Notes: generated by a model not told the origin, from the sequence alone. A DNA stretch of 64,000 bases from Tahibacter amnicola (GCF_025398735.1 NZ_CP104694.1:5297465-5361464); one strand, 5' to 3'; positions 24,593 to 35,502 are shown, counted from the first letter of the stretch. A program made the numbers and translations.

Positions 24593-25833
24593 GCCAGCAA
24601 GCGACGTACTTTTTCCAGTGCGACGATGAACCGGTCCACTTCCTCGCGCGTGTTGTAGAACGACAGGGAGGCGCGCGCCGTCGCCGGTACGCCGAAGAAT
24701 TGCATCAGTGGGTGCGCACAGTGATGCCCGGAGCGCACGGCAACGCCTTCGTGGTCGAGCAGTGTCGCCAGATCATGCGCATGCACGCCTTCGATCAGGA
24801 ACGACAGCACGGCAGCCTTCTTCGGCGCTTCGCCGAACAGGCGCAGACCCGGCACCTGCTTGAACGCGGCGGTGGCGTAAGCCAGCAGTTCGGCCTCGTG
24901 CGCGGCAATACGTTCGATGCCGATCGCGTTGATGTAGTCGATCGCTGCGCCCAGGCCGATGAACCCGGCAATATTTGGCGTGCCTGCCTCGAACTTGTGC
25001 GGCGGATCGGCGAACACCGTGCCTTCGAACGAGACGGTACGGATCATTTCGCCGCCGCCGAAGAACGGCGGCATTTCCTCCAGCCATTCGCGTCGCGCCC
25101 AGAGGGCGCCGGTGCCGGTTGGGCCGAACAATTTGTGGCCGGTGAGGGCGTAGAAATCGCAACCCAGCGCCTGCACGTCCACGGGCATGTGCGGGCAGGC
25201 CTGCGAACCGTCCACCAGCAGTGGCACGCCGCGGCTGCGACAGGCACGCGCCAGTTCAGCGATCGGATTGACGGTGCCGATCACATTGGAGACGTGGGCC
25301 ACCGCCGCCAGCTTCACCCGCGGCGTCAGCATTTCGAGGAAACGGTCGACCATCAGCTCGCCCGATGGCGTGATCGGAGCCACCTTGAGTACCGCGCCCG
25401 TGCGCTGGCACATCAGCTGCCACGGCACGATGTTGGCGTGGTGTTCCATCTGCGTGACGACGATCTCGTCGCCCGCCGACAGCCGCGGCAGCGCAAAACT
25501 GTAGGCGACGAGATTGATCGCCTGGGTAGTACCGCTGGTGAAGACGACCTCGTTGCGCGAACCTGCGTTGATGAAACGCGCGAGGGTGTCGCGGCTGGCC
25601 TCGTACGCCGCCGTCGCCTCCTCGCCCAGCGTATGAACGGCACGGGCGACGTTGGCGTTGAACTGCGTGTAGTAGCGCTCGACCGCATCGATCACCGACT
25701 GCGGCTTCTGTGCGGTGTTCGCATTGTCGAAATAAATGAGCGGCTTGCCGTGGACCTGGCGCGCCAGCTGCGGAAAATCCGCCCGGTACGACGACCAGTC
25801 GCGCGGCGCCGGCGTGGCGAGGGTCGCGCTCAT
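24589..25833 (-). CDS. sufS: Cysteine desulfurase SufS
   Basis: PLP enzyme that extracts sulfur from cysteine for cluster assembly. The 414-aa sequence has the class V fold with HHANIVPW (131-138), the PLP Lys234 in ALTGHKLFG and the catalytic Cys372 in RSGHHCAHP, the short-loop group II form. Both ends overlap neighbours by four bases (sufD before, sufU after), indicating tight coupling. Confidence 0.96.
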   Translation of the reverse strand: MSATLATPAPRDWSSYRADFPQLARQVHGKPLIYFDNANTAQKPQSVIDAVERYYTQFNANVARAVHTLGEEATAAYEASRDTLARFINAGSRNEVVFTSGTTQAINLVAYSFALPRLSAGDEIVVTQMEHHANIVPWQLMCQRTGAVLKVAPITPSGELMVDRFLEMLTPRVKLAAVAHVSNVIGTVNPIAELARACRSRGVPLLVDGSQACPHMPVDVQALGCDFYALTGHKLFGPTGTGALWARREWLEEMPPFFGGGEMIRTVSFEGTVFADPPHKFEAGTPNIAGFIGLGAAIDYINAIGIERIAAHEAELLAYATAAFKQVPGLRLFGEAPKKAAVLSFLIEGVHAHDLATLLDHEGVAVRSGHHCAHPLMQFFGVPATARASLSFYNTREEVDRFIVALEKVRRLLA

Positions 25834-27143
25834 GCGGCCGCTCCTTGTTCCGTAGCGCCCGGAACACGCCGGTTGAGGAGCGCATCCAGGTGCTCGCGCA
25901 GGCCGACCGTTTTCACGGCACCCAGCGCAACGCGGCAGAACGCCATCGTCAGCATGGCGCGCGCCTGCGCCTCATCCAGGCCCCGCGAACGCAGGTAGAA
26001 CAGCGCACGTTCGTCGAGCTGGCCGACGGTGGCGCCGTGGCTGGCCTGCACTTCGTCCGCATGGATCTCCAGCACCGGCTGGGTGTTGATCTCGGCATTG
26101 GCCGACAGCAGCAGGTTCTTGTTGGACAGGTGCGCGCTGGTACCGTCGGCGCCGGCACGGATCAGGATGCCACCATGGAAGACGCCACGGCCGCGATCAG
26201 CGCCCATGCCGCGCCAGAACAGGTCGCACCGGGTTTCCGGCGCCACATGATCGATCTCCAGGCGCGTCTCGACATGACGCCGACCGTCCGCCAGCAACAC
26301 ACCGTGCGACTGGAACGCCGCGCCCCTGCCCTGCAACGCCACATTGAGCTCGTGTCGCGACAATGCCGCACCCAGCTCCAGGTCCGTACGCCGATAGTCT
26401 GTCTCGCCGGCCAGCACCGCGTCGCTGCGACAAAGCACGCTGGCGCCGCTGTCTTCCGCCTGCACGCGGATATGTTCCAGCGCGGCGCCGCGCTGGAGAT
26501 GAATCTGGACCAGGTCATTGATGAATCCGGTGTGCGCCGCCACGCCGGTGCGGTACTCCACCAGCTGCAGACGCGCGCCATCGCCCAGTTCCACCAGATG
26601 ACGCAGATGCGTCGCCCGGTCGGCCGCATTCGCAGTGCCGACGAGGACCAGTTGCACCGGCTCGCTGCACTGCACGCCGGAGGCCACGCGAATCACACCG
26701 CCTTCGGTTGCCAGTGCCGCGTTGAGACGTGCAAAGGTTTCATCCGCGGCCTCGAACGTGCGCTGCAGATGGGCGAAAGCGCGCGGCTCGCCTCCTGCCA
26801 GCAGCGTCGACAGCGGCTGCAACGTCACCCCTTCCGGGAGGTTTTCCAGCCGCGACAGCGCCGCATCGAAATGGCCATTGACGAAAACCAGACGCGGGCC
26901 CGGGAGGTCGGGCAACAGCGCGGCATCAACGGTTGCCGGTGCATCGACTGACTCGAAGCGGCGACGCTCCAGCGCGCGCATCGGCATGTAGCGCCAGCGT
27001 TCGGCGCGGGCGCCCGGCAGGCCCCCGGAAAGTGCCGCATCCAGTTGGGCGCGCCGCGCGGCGAGCAGCCTGTCATCGCCGGCCAGCGCCGGCGGCAACC
27101 GCTCGAAGCTGTCGCGGAAGCCTTCCAGCAGCGGCACGCTCAT
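25830..27143 (-). CDS. sufD: Fe-S assembly protein SufD
   Basis: The SufB paralogue of the SufBC2D scaffold. The 437-aa protein has a variable helical N-terminus (SFERLPPALAGDDRLLAARR) and the conserved beta-helix core with NKNLLLSANAEINTQPVLEI, DEVQASHGATVGQLDE and LFYLRSRGLDEAQARAML near the C-terminus, including the conserved His in SHGAT. Start and stop overlap sufC and sufS by four bases. Confidence 0.94.
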   Translation of the reverse strand: MSVPLLEGFRDSFERLPPALAGDDRLLAARRAQLDAALSGGLPGARAERWRYMPMRALERRRFESVDAPATVDAALLPDLPGPRLVFVNGHFDAALSRLENLPEGVTLQPLSTLLAGGEPRAFAHLQRTFEAADETFARLNAALATEGGVIRVASGVQCSEPVQLVLVGTANAADRATHLRHLVELGDGARLQLVEYRTGVAAHTGFINDLVQIHLQRGAALEHIRVQAEDSGASVLCRSDAVLAGETDYRRTDLELGAALSRHELNVALQGRGAAFQSHGVLLADGRRHVETRLEIDHVAPETRCDLFWRGMGADRGRGVFHGGILIRAGADGTSAHLSNKNLLLSANAEINTQPVLEIHADEVQASHGATVGQLDERALFYLRSRGLDEAQARAMLTMAFCRVALGAVKTVGLREHLDALLNRRVPGATEQGAAA

Positions 27144-27907
27144 GCCTGCACCGCATCCGGCACCTGGCGGTCACGCAGCCAGGCATAGCCGTGTTCTTCC
27201 AGTTTCAGCGCCAGTGTCTTGTCGCCGCTCTCGACGATACGACCATCGGCCAGCACATGGACGAAATCCGGCACGATGTAGTCCAGCAGGCGCTGGTAGT
27301 GCGTCACCATGATGAAAGCACGGTCGGGATTGCGCATGTGGTTGACGCCTTCGGCGACCATCTTGAGCGCGTCGATATCCAGGCCCGAGTCGGTTTCGTC
27401 CAGAATCGCCACCCTGGGTTCCAGCAGCGCCATCTGGAAAATCTCGTTGCGCTTTTTCTCGCCGCCGGAAAAACCTTCGTTCACCGCGCGGTGCAGCAGG
27501 TCGTCGGAGATGTGCAGGACGCGCAGCTTCTCGCGCACCAGCTTCAGAAACTGCATCGAATCCAGTTCCGGCTCGCCGCGGTGCTTGCGCTGCGCATTGA
27601 GCGCCGCCTTGAGGAAATAGGTGTTGTTCACGCCGGGGATTTCCACCGGGTACTGGAACGCCAGGAACACGCCTTCGGCGGCGCGCGCCTCCGGTTCCAG
27701 GTCGAGCAGGTCCTTGTCGAAGTAGTCGATCGTACCGGCGGTGACCTCGTAGCCGTCGCGTCCGGCCAGCACATTGCCCAGCGTGGACTTGCCGGCACCG
27801 TTCGGGCCCATGATGGCGTGCACCTCGCCCGGCTTCACGGTGAGGTTCAGGCCCTTGAGGATTTCCTTGCCGGCGACGCGGACGTGGAGGTTTTCGATCT
27901 TCAGCAT
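27140..27907 (-). CDS. sufC: Fe-S assembly ATPase SufC
   Basis: Soluble ABC ATPase that powers the SufBCD scaffold. The 255-aa protein has Walker A GPNGAGKST (34-42), the Q-loop FQYP (84-87), the signature FSGGEKKR (146-153), Walker B AILDE (167-171) with the SufC-type ETDSGLD, and a switch His in VTHY. It overlaps sufD by four bases; sufB ends 58 bp upstream. Confidence 0.97.
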   Translation of the reverse strand: MLKIENLHVRVAGKEILKGLNLTVKPGEVHAIMGPNGAGKSTLGNVLAGRDGYEVTAGTIDYFDKDLLDLEPEARAAEGVFLAFQYPVEIPGVNNTYFLKAALNAQRKHRGEPELDSMQFLKLVREKLRVLHISDDLLHRAVNEGFSGGEKKRNEIFQMALLEPRVAILDETDSGLDIDALKMVAEGVNHMRNPDRAFIMVTHYQRLLDYIVPDFVHVLADGRIVESGDKTLALKLEEHGYAWLRDRQVPDAVQA

Positions 27908-27965
27908 AATGGGGTTCCGTAACGTGCGGCGGCCGCACGGCCAGGGCGTTTGCGCCGGCCGTGGA

Positions 27966-29405
<1,440 letters not shown>

Positions 29406-29426
29406 GCTTGGCTGCCTATCGGGACT

Positions 29427-29876
29427 TCAGACCAGTGCGACCCGCAGCGGCGTGGGTATCAGCCGTGCGGAGCCCTGGGGCTTCAACATGTCAGCCAGCG
29501 AAACGCTGCGGAGCGCCGTTTCGATGGCCTGGTTAATCTGCTGCCAGTTGCCGCGCACACCGCAGTGCGGCTCGTGCCCGCACAGGCCGCTGTGCGCGCT
29601 GCACTCGGTCATGCCGATGGGGCCTTCCATCGCGATGACGATCTCGGCCACCGTGATGGCGTCCGGCGCGCGCGCGATGCGGTAGCCGCCGTTGACGCCC
29701 CGGAAAGAGGTGACCAGGCCGGCATGCGTCAGTTGCTTGAGCAGCTTGGCGACCGTGGGAAGCTCCAGGCGGGCCCGTTCGGCCACACCCTGGGCACTGA
29801 GCACCTCGCCGGCGGACTCGGCGAGCACAGTCATGACGACGGTGGCGTAGTCGGTGAGTTTGCTGACGCGGAGCAT
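29427..29876 (-). CDS. Rrf2-family Fe-S-sensing regulator of the SUF operon
   Basis: A 149-aa winged-helix repressor of the SUF-associated Rrf2 group. The N-terminal helix-turn-helix is MLRVSKLTDYATVVMTVLAE, then GVAERARLELPTVAKLLKQL and the wing FRGVNGGYRIAR. Three conserved cysteines at 92, 99 and 105 (TECSAHSGLCGHEPHCG) would hold the sensory [2Fe-2S] cluster. It is the first gene of the suf operon, so autoregulation through the dyad at 29896-29912 is likely. IscR is related, but the isc genes are absent here. Confidence 0.94.
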   Translation of the reverse strand: MLRVSKLTDYATVVMTVLAESAGEVLSAQGVAERARLELPTVAKLLKQLTHAGLVTSFRGVNGGYRIARAPDAITVAEIVIAMEGPIGMTECSAHSGLCGHEPHCGVRGNWQQINQAIETALRSVSLADMLKPQGSARLIPTPLRVALV

Positions 29877-29895
29877 GGCGGCGGACGGGCAAAAG

Positions 29896-29920
29896 CGTAC
29901 CGAAATGGTACGATTTTGGT
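29896..29920. promoter_or_regulatory. Candidate operator of the SUF Rrf2 regulator
   Basis: CGTACC (29896-29901) and GGTACG (29907-29912) form a perfect dyad with a 5-bp spacer, 20 bp upstream of the regulator ATG. An overlapping, wider dyad pairs ACCGAAAT (29899-29906) with ATTTTGGT (29913-29920) at 7 of 8 positions. Position and symmetry fit autoregulation of the suf operon. Confidence 0.5.
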
Positions 29921-30016
29921 GCCGCGGGCGTCAAACCAGCAGACGGGCAGGACCGCTGGCCCCGCCCGCCCCGTGAAATGCCGCTTCCGTACCGGCGGAC
30001 GCGGCCTGAAACCGGA

Positions 30017-31378
30017 TTACGGTGTGCGCGGCCGGTGCGTGAACCAGGTCAGGAACACCATGCCGGCGGCATCGGTATCGAGCATCAGGCCCTCGCCGCT
30101 GCGCGATTCGCCGCCGTACCAGGATCCGGCCAGCCACAGCTTGTTGGGCGCAGTGGCCACGCCCGTGCGCTCGCACTCGGCCGTCGCCTGGTTGCGCAGG
30201 ATGCGGATCATCCGGTAGCTGCCGTTGCCAAAATTCGCCGTGCCCGCGCCGGTGGATTCCCAGCTGAAATCCGCCTCCGTGCAGCTGATGAACTGCATGC
30301 GGATCTTGCCCCAGGGCAACACCCGCACTTCGGCCGGGTTGAAGGTCGCACCAAAGGAGGTGCCCAGGCTGGCGTAGACGTTGTCGATATCCAGGCGGTT
30401 GCCGCTCATCGTGGCCAGGCCCGTTACCCAGTACTGCGAACCGATGGTTGCGGCGTCGGGCGTCGTGACCGAACCGCCCGCCGACAGCACGGCGATATAG
30501 GTCGGCGCCGACAAACCGCCACTGGAGTTGCTGACGAGGGTGCCACGGATGGCACCGGTTTCCGGATCCAGCTTGACCACGCTGGCGGTGCCCTGCCCGC
30601 CGATGGCGATCAGCAGGCTGCCGTCCGGGTGCCAGGCGATCCCGGTCGGCGTGTCCAGGCCGCTGGCGATGGTCTTGTCGAACTGGCCGCTGGGGAAGCG
30701 GTACCGCAGCACATGGCCCGAACGCTCGGAGGTCAGGTACATCGCGCTACCGTCGGCGGACAGCAGCAGGCCACGCGACTTGCGGATGCCGTTGGCGGCA
30801 GGAGCCACCCAAGTCGCGTAGGATCGCGACCCCGGATCGAAGCGGACGATGTTGCTGGTGTCATAGCCGGGAATGTAGAGCTGTCCGTCGGGCCCGGCCA
30901 TCATGCCGTTGTCAGGGCCTTTGAGGGTGGCGGTCGCCGCCGGGAATTCGCCCACCACCAGCTTGCTGGCGAGGGAGTACTTGCGCACCGCGCTGGTGCT
31001 GTAGCTGGAGATGTACACATCGTCATCGCCGATGAAGGCGATGCCGGTGGCGCCCCAGTTGGGCGGCAACTGGGCGAAGGTGTCGACGTACTCAAAGGTG
31101 TCCGGCCGGTAGCGCAGGATCTTTCCCGCCTCCTCGCTGACCACCCAGAGCAGATTGTCCGGTCCGCGCTTGACGGCCTGGGGGCCGGCGATCCGCCCGG
31201 ACGTTGTATCCAGCATGCGCAGGAAGGCGCCGGTGCAGGCATCATAGATATGGACATTGCTGTAGTAGCCGCTGACGAGCATGCGATAGGCACACTCGTC
31301 AGCCAGCGCCGGCGGCAGGAACAACGCCGATGAGATCACAACGAGCAGACGCGCGAGGCGGGATGAAAGCAGTTTCAT
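30017..31378 (-). CDS. Secreted beta-propeller protein with a short C-terminal accessory domain
   Basis: A 453-aa exported protein of unknown function. Residues 1-26 are a signal peptide (LLVVISSALFLPPALA). Residues about 30-320 are NHL/Vgb-like propeller repeats (GPQAVKRGPDNLLWVVSEEA, GNILRYRP-like blades, DGSLLIAIGGQGTASVVKLD). Residues about 330-453 form a different domain containing GSQYWVTGLA, TSFGATFNPAEVRVLPWGKI and, at the very end, AGSWYGGESRSGEGLMLDTD and FLTWFTHRP. The C-terminus stops abruptly after this block. It is divergent from the PD40 regulator. Cysteines near 361 and 410 could form a disulfide. Confidence 0.78.
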   Translation of the reverse strand: MKLLSSRLARLLVVISSALFLPPALADECAYRMLVSGYYSNVHIYDACTGAFLRMLDTTSGRIAGPQAVKRGPDNLLWVVSEEAGKILRYRPDTFEYVDTFAQLPPNWGATGIAFIGDDDVYISSYSTSAVRKYSLASKLVVGEFPAATATLKGPDNGMMAGPDGQLYIPGYDTSNIVRFDPGSRSYATWVAPAANGIRKSRGLLLSADGSAMYLTSERSGHVLRYRFPSGQFDKTIASGLDTPTGIAWHPDGSLLIAIGGQGTASVVKLDPETGAIRGTLVSNSSGGLSAPTYIAVLSAGGSVTTPDAATIGSQYWVTGLATMSGNRLDIDNVYASLGTSFGATFNPAEVRVLPWGKIRMQFISCTEADFSWESTGAGTANFGNGSYRMIRILRNQATAECERTGVATAPNKLWLAGSWYGGESRSGEGLMLDTDAAGMVFLTWFTHRPRTP

Positions 31379-31499
31379 GGAGCAGGTCCTTCACGGGTTG
31401 GCGTAACGCCGATGTAGCGCGCGCCGCGATCGGACACCTGCGCAAAGCCTCCGCGAACTCTTCGCAATTCCTCCCCCGACCCGACGACGCCGCCGGCAC

Positions 31500-33749
31500 A
31501 TGATGGCCCTGCAGCAGCCCCCCGCCCCGAAACCCGCCGCACGCCAGCGATTGGGCGAGTGGGACGTCGATGCGGCCGGCCATTCCCTGCACCGGGGCGA
31601 GCACCAGGTTCGTCTGCAGCCCCGGTTGATGCAGCTGTTGCTCCGGCTCATGCGCGAGCCCGGCGAAGTGGTCCGCCGCGAGCAGTTGCTGGACGAAGTC
31701 TGGGGCGGCCGGGTAGTCAACGACGAGGTCGTGTCGCGGGCGGTCGCCGAACTGCGCCAGGCGCTGGAAGACGACCCGCGATCGCCGCGCTACATCGAGA
31801 CCCTGCCCAAGATCGGCTATCGCCTCGTCGCCGCCTGCATTCCTGCGAGCGTCGAAACGTCGCCGAAGCCCTCGGCGCCATCCACGCCACCGTCGCGCGC
31901 TGCGCCGGCCTTGCTGGACGACCGCGGCCTGCCCCTGGCCGATCCCGCTGCCAAACGACGCCTGACCTTTGCCGCACTGGTCGTGGTGGCGGTCGTGGTA
32001 CTGGTCGCCATCGGGCTCGCCGGTTGGCTGCCACCGCCTCCCGGCGCCAACCAGACCGCGCCGGACCTGCGCGCCCGCGTCGACCGTGCGCGTCCGTTCG
32101 CTACCGACCCGGGCTTCGACCAGAGCGCCCGCTTCTCCCGTGATGGACGCCTGATCGCCTGGTCGGCCAGCGATGCCGAACGCAATCACGCCACGATCTG
32201 GGTCGGATCGCGTGACGGCCAGACCCGCCGCCAGTTGTCCCGCGCAGACGCCTGGGACCTGTCACCCGTCTTCGTCGAAGGCGACACCGCCATCCTCTTT
32301 GTGCGCTACCACGTTGACGCCTGCGAGATCCGTCGCCAGGAATTGCTGGGCGAACAGTCCACCGTCATCGCCGCCTGCGCGCCACCGCCGGCCACCAGCC
32401 GCATCGACGTCTCCAGCGACGGACGCCGCCTGGTGTTCGCCCAGCGCGTGCCCGGCACCAGCCGTGCCGGTCTTGCGCTGATGGACCTTGCCAGCAAGGA
32501 CATCACCCCGCTGACAGATCCGGGCGAACAGGCCCAGATCGATCTCAATCCGCGCTTCTCCAGCGACGGCGCGCAGGTCGCGTTCTTCCGCGGCCAGCAC
32601 AGCGAGCAGTGGCTGTGGATCCTGCCCACCACCTCGCCCGCCCGGGCGCGCACGCTGGTGGGTTCCAACGGCCTGCTGTACGGCGTGGCCTGGCTCCCCG
32701 GCGACAACGCCCTGGTGCTGGCCGGCGATCTCTTCGGGTATCGCGCGCTGTACCGCGTCGACTCGGGCACCGGCGCGCTGGAGTTCCTCGGCGCGCGCGG
32801 TGCACGGTATCCGGATGTCGCCGCCGACGGGGCCCTGCTCTACGAGGTGGCGGACTACCAGGCCAACCTGTGGCACGCGGATCTCACAGCTTCGCCGATC
32901 TCGCCCCGACCGATCACGCAGTCGCAGCGCTACAACAACCAGCCGGTGTTCTCGCCGGACGGTCGCCAGCTGGCGTTCGCCTCGAACCGCGACGGCCTGG
33001 AAAGTGTTTTCGTCGCCAACCCCGACGGCTCCGGCGTGCGCCGTCTGCACCTGGATCCAAGGCAACGCTGGGTGCGCCCGACCTGGCGGCCGGACGGCAA
33101 GCATCTGGTCGTCACGGCCATCCTCAACCGGTCCGACGGCACCGAGTGCCTGCCCTACGCCTGCACCAGCGAGCACAGCGCGCTGTACGACTATGACCTC
33201 GCCGCCAACCGGGCCACGCCCCTGGAAGACACCGGCGCCGACGCCCGTTACGCCCGCTACGGCGCCGACGGTACGCTCTACTACCTGCGTAGCGACGATC
33301 AGGTCCACACGCTCTGGCGCATCGATCCGAAGGGCGTGCGCCGCCTGGTACTCGATGCCAATGTGGAAAGTTTCGATGTCGGCGAGCGCGAGCTGGTCGT
33401 CGCCGTCCAGGGCGAGGCCGGCCTGCGCGTGTGCGAGCTGGACGCGCGCAACTGCCGGACCGTCCTGGACGGGCGCGTCCGCGACGCGCAGATGCTCGAT
33501 GCCGGCCAGTGGACGCTGCACCAAGGTGCGCTGTACTTCGCAGCACGTCTGCAGGACAAGACGCGCAATGTTCAGCGCCTGGACCTGCGCACCGGCCAGA
33601 TGACCAAGGTGCTGGACGATGTGCCCAGCACGTTGCCGCCGGCGCTGGCCGTAAGCCCGGACGGAAAATCCCTGGTCTATGCCCGCAACGACCGCATCGT
33701 GATCGACCTGTTCGTCGGCGAGCCCGGCGGCACCCCCTCCTCGCCCTGA
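31500..33749 (+). CDS. Membrane-anchored winged-helix regulator with PD40/TolB-like propeller
   Basis: A CadC/ToxR-like one-component regulator of 749 aa. The cytoplasmic OmpR-type winged helix is at residues 16-111 (REQLLDEVWGGRVVNDEVVS, YIETLPKIGYRLV). A Pro/Ser/Ala linker leads to one membrane helix (156-177). The periplasmic part is a TolB/PD40 beta-propeller with repeated FSPDGRQLAFASNRDG-like blades. The propeller would sense a ligand or protein and signal to the DNA-binding end. Target genes are unknown; the divergent secreted propeller gene is one candidate. The start is ATG-ATG with no strong ribosome site. Such proteins are frequent in Lysobacterales. Confidence 0.88.
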   Translation: MMALQQPPAPKPAARQRLGEWDVDAAGHSLHRGEHQVRLQPRLMQLLLRLMREPGEVVRREQLLDEVWGGRVVNDEVVSRAVAELRQALEDDPRSPRYIETLPKIGYRLVAACIPASVETSPKPSAPSTPPSRAAPALLDDRGLPLADPAAKRRLTFAALVVVAVVVLVAIGLAGWLPPPPGANQTAPDLRARVDRARPFATDPGFDQSARFSRDGRLIAWSASDAERNHATIWVGSRDGQTRRQLSRADAWDLSPVFVEGDTAILFVRYHVDACEIRRQELLGEQSTVIAACAPPPATSRIDVSSDGRRLVFAQRVPGTSRAGLALMDLASKDITPLTDPGEQAQIDLNPRFSSDGAQVAFFRGQHSEQWLWILPTTSPARARTLVGSNGLLYGVAWLPGDNALVLAGDLFGYRALYRVDSGTGALEFLGARGARYPDVAADGALLYEVADYQANLWHADLTASPISPRPITQSQRYNNQPVFSPDGRQLAFASNRDGLESVFVANPDGSGVRRLHLDPRQRWVRPTWRPDGKHLVVTAILNRSDGTECLPYACTSEHSALYDYDLAANRATPLEDTGADARYARYGADGTLYYLRSDDQVHTLWRIDPKGVRRLVLDANVESFDVGERELVVAVQGEAGLRVCELDARNCRTVLDGRVRDAQMLDAGQWTLHQGALYFAARLQDKTRNVQRLDLRTGQMTKVLDDVPSTLPPALAVSPDGKSLVYARNDRIVIDLFVGEPGGTPSSP

Positions 33750-33763
33750 GCACGCCCCGCCCG

Positions 33764-34789
33764 ATGGACGTCCAATCGCCGCGCTTTGCCGCCCTGCGTG
33801 AATTTGCCCGCACCGCCACCGGCGTCGCCGACCTGCCCATCGATGTCGCCTCGGCGGACGCCAGCTTCCGCAGTTACTGGCGCGTGACGACGCCGGACGG
33901 TACGCGCATCCTGATGGACTCGCCGCCGGCACTCGAGCCGGTCGCGCCGTGGCTGGCGATCGGGGCGCAACTGGCGCAGGCGGGCCTGCACACGCCGGCG
34001 GTGTTCGCGCAGGATCTCGCGCAGGGCTTCCTGCTGATCGAGGATTTCGGCAACCGCCCCTATCTCGCGGCGCTCGATGACGCATCCGCCGATACGCTCT
34101 ACGGCGATGCCCTGCGCGCCTTGCTGCTGATGCAGACGCACGCCGACAGCGCCACGCTGGAGCCCTACGACGAAGCGCGACTGCTGATGGAAATGCGCCT
34201 GCTGCCCGAGTGGTTCCTGCAACGTCACCTGGGTTACCGCGCGTCGGTCGAGGAATCCACCGCGCTCGAAGCCGCGTTCGAAACGCTGCTGCAGGCGATC
34301 CGCGAGCAACCGCCGGTTTTCGTGCACCGCGACTTCCACAGTCGCAACCTGATGATCACGGACGGCGCCAATCCCGGCATCATCGATTTCCAGGGCGCAC
34401 TGCGCGGGCCCTTGGCCTACGACGTCGTTTCACTGCTGCGCGACTGCTATGTCGCCTGGCCCGCCGCACGCGTGGCGCACTGGCGCGAGCAGTATCGCCG
34501 CGATGCCGTCGCCGCGGGCCTGACCGACGCGTCACCAGACACCTTCGCCCGCTGGTTCGACCTCACCGGCCTGCAGCGTCACATCAAGGTGCTGGGCCTG
34601 TTCTGTCGCCTGTGTTACCGCGATGGCAAGCAGCACTACCTGCGCGATCTGCCCCTGGTGCTGCGCTACACACTGGAAGTGGCGGACATCCATCCCGCGC
34701 TTGCGCCACTTGCAGCCGTGCTGCGGCGCGCCGTGGCGCAGCACGATGTCACCCTCGTCCGTCACGATAACAGCGTCGCGACACCATGA
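33764..34789 (+). CDS. amgK: N-acetylmuramate/N-acetylglucosamine anomeric kinase AmgK
   Basis: First enzyme of the MurU peptidoglycan recycling shortcut: phosphorylates MurNAc (and GlcNAc) at C1. The 341-aa aminoglycoside-phosphotransferase fold has the catalytic loop VHRDFHSRNLM (His188, Asp190) and the metal motif IIDFQGA (Asp208). The N-terminal ASFRSYWRV segment is the family nucleotide loop. The start at 33764 is set by the family N-terminus; the stop overlaps the murU ATG (ATGA). The pair is diagnostic. The pathway gives intrinsic fosfomycin tolerance in pseudomonads; whether this holds here is untested. Confidence 0.93.
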   Translation: MDVQSPRFAALREFARTATGVADLPIDVASADASFRSYWRVTTPDGTRILMDSPPALEPVAPWLAIGAQLAQAGLHTPAVFAQDLAQGFLLIEDFGNRPYLAALDDASADTLYGDALRALLLMQTHADSATLEPYDEARLLMEMRLLPEWFLQRHLGYRASVEESTALEAAFETLLQAIREQPPVFVHRDFHSRNLMITDGANPGIIDFQGALRGPLAYDVVSLLRDCYVAWPAARVAHWREQYRRDAVAAGLTDASPDTFARWFDLTGLQRHIKVLGLFCRLCYRDGKQHYLRDLPLVLRYTLEVADIHPALAPLAAVLRRAVAQHDVTLVRHDNSVATP

Positions 34790-35502
34790 AGGCCCTGATC
34801 TTTGCCGCCGGCCGCGGCGAGCGCATGCGTCCACTGACGGATCACACGCCCAAGCCGCTGCTGCACGTCGGCGGAAAGCCACTGATCGTGTGGCACCTGG
34901 AACGGCTGGCGCAATTGGGCGTCAGAGAGGTCGTGATCAATACGTCCTGGCTGGGTTCGCAATTTCCCGCGGTGCTGGGCGACGGCGCGCGCTGGGACCT
35001 GCGCATCCACTACAGCCATGAAGGTACGGAACCACTGGAAACCGGCGGCGGCATGCTGCACGCGCGTCATCTGCTGGGCGAGTCGCCGTTCTACGTGGTC
35101 AGTGCGGATATTTTTTGCGACATGGACTTGTCGCTTCTGCCGCAGTCGCCAGGCGGGTTGGCCCATCTGGCCCTGGTCGACAACCCGCCGCACCATCCCA
35201 CGGGCGATTTCGCGCTCGACGAGGCTGGTGTCGTCCATGTCGACCACAACACTGCGCCACGCCTGACCTATTCCGGCATCGGCGTGTTCCGCGCCGCCCT
35301 GCTGGATGACTGGCACACCGTGGCCGCCGCCGAGCCCGGCGCCAGCGCGCATCCGCCACGCTTCAAGCTGGTCACCCTGCTCCGCGCCGCCTGCGCGCGC
35401 GGAATGGTCAGCGGGCAGCATCACCGCGGCGAATGGGCCGACGTGGGGACTCCACAGCGTCTGCGCGAACTCGACGACGCCCTGCGCGGAATTTCGCGCT
35501 AG
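34786..35502 (+). CDS. murU: N-acetylmuramate-1-phosphate uridylyltransferase MurU
   Basis: Second recycling enzyme: UTP plus MurNAc-1-P gives UDP-MurNAc, bypassing MurA/MurB. The 238-aa nucleotidyltransferase has AAGRGERMRPLTDHTPKPLL (residues 7-26), ETGGGMLHA (85-93) and SADIFCDMDL. It is coupled to amgK by a four-base overlap. Its stop codon shares CTAG with the convergent amidotransferase stop. Confidence 0.93.
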   Translation: MKALIFAAGRGERMRPLTDHTPKPLLHVGGKPLIVWHLERLAQLGVREVVINTSWLGSQFPAVLGDGARWDLRIHYSHEGTEPLETGGGMLHARHLLGESPFYVVSADIFCDMDLSLLPQSPGGLAHLALVDNPPHHPTGDFALDEAGVVHVDHNTAPRLTYSGIGVFRAALLDDWHTVAAAEPGASAHPPRFKLVTLLRAACARGMVSGQHHRGEWADVGTPQRLRELDDALRGISR

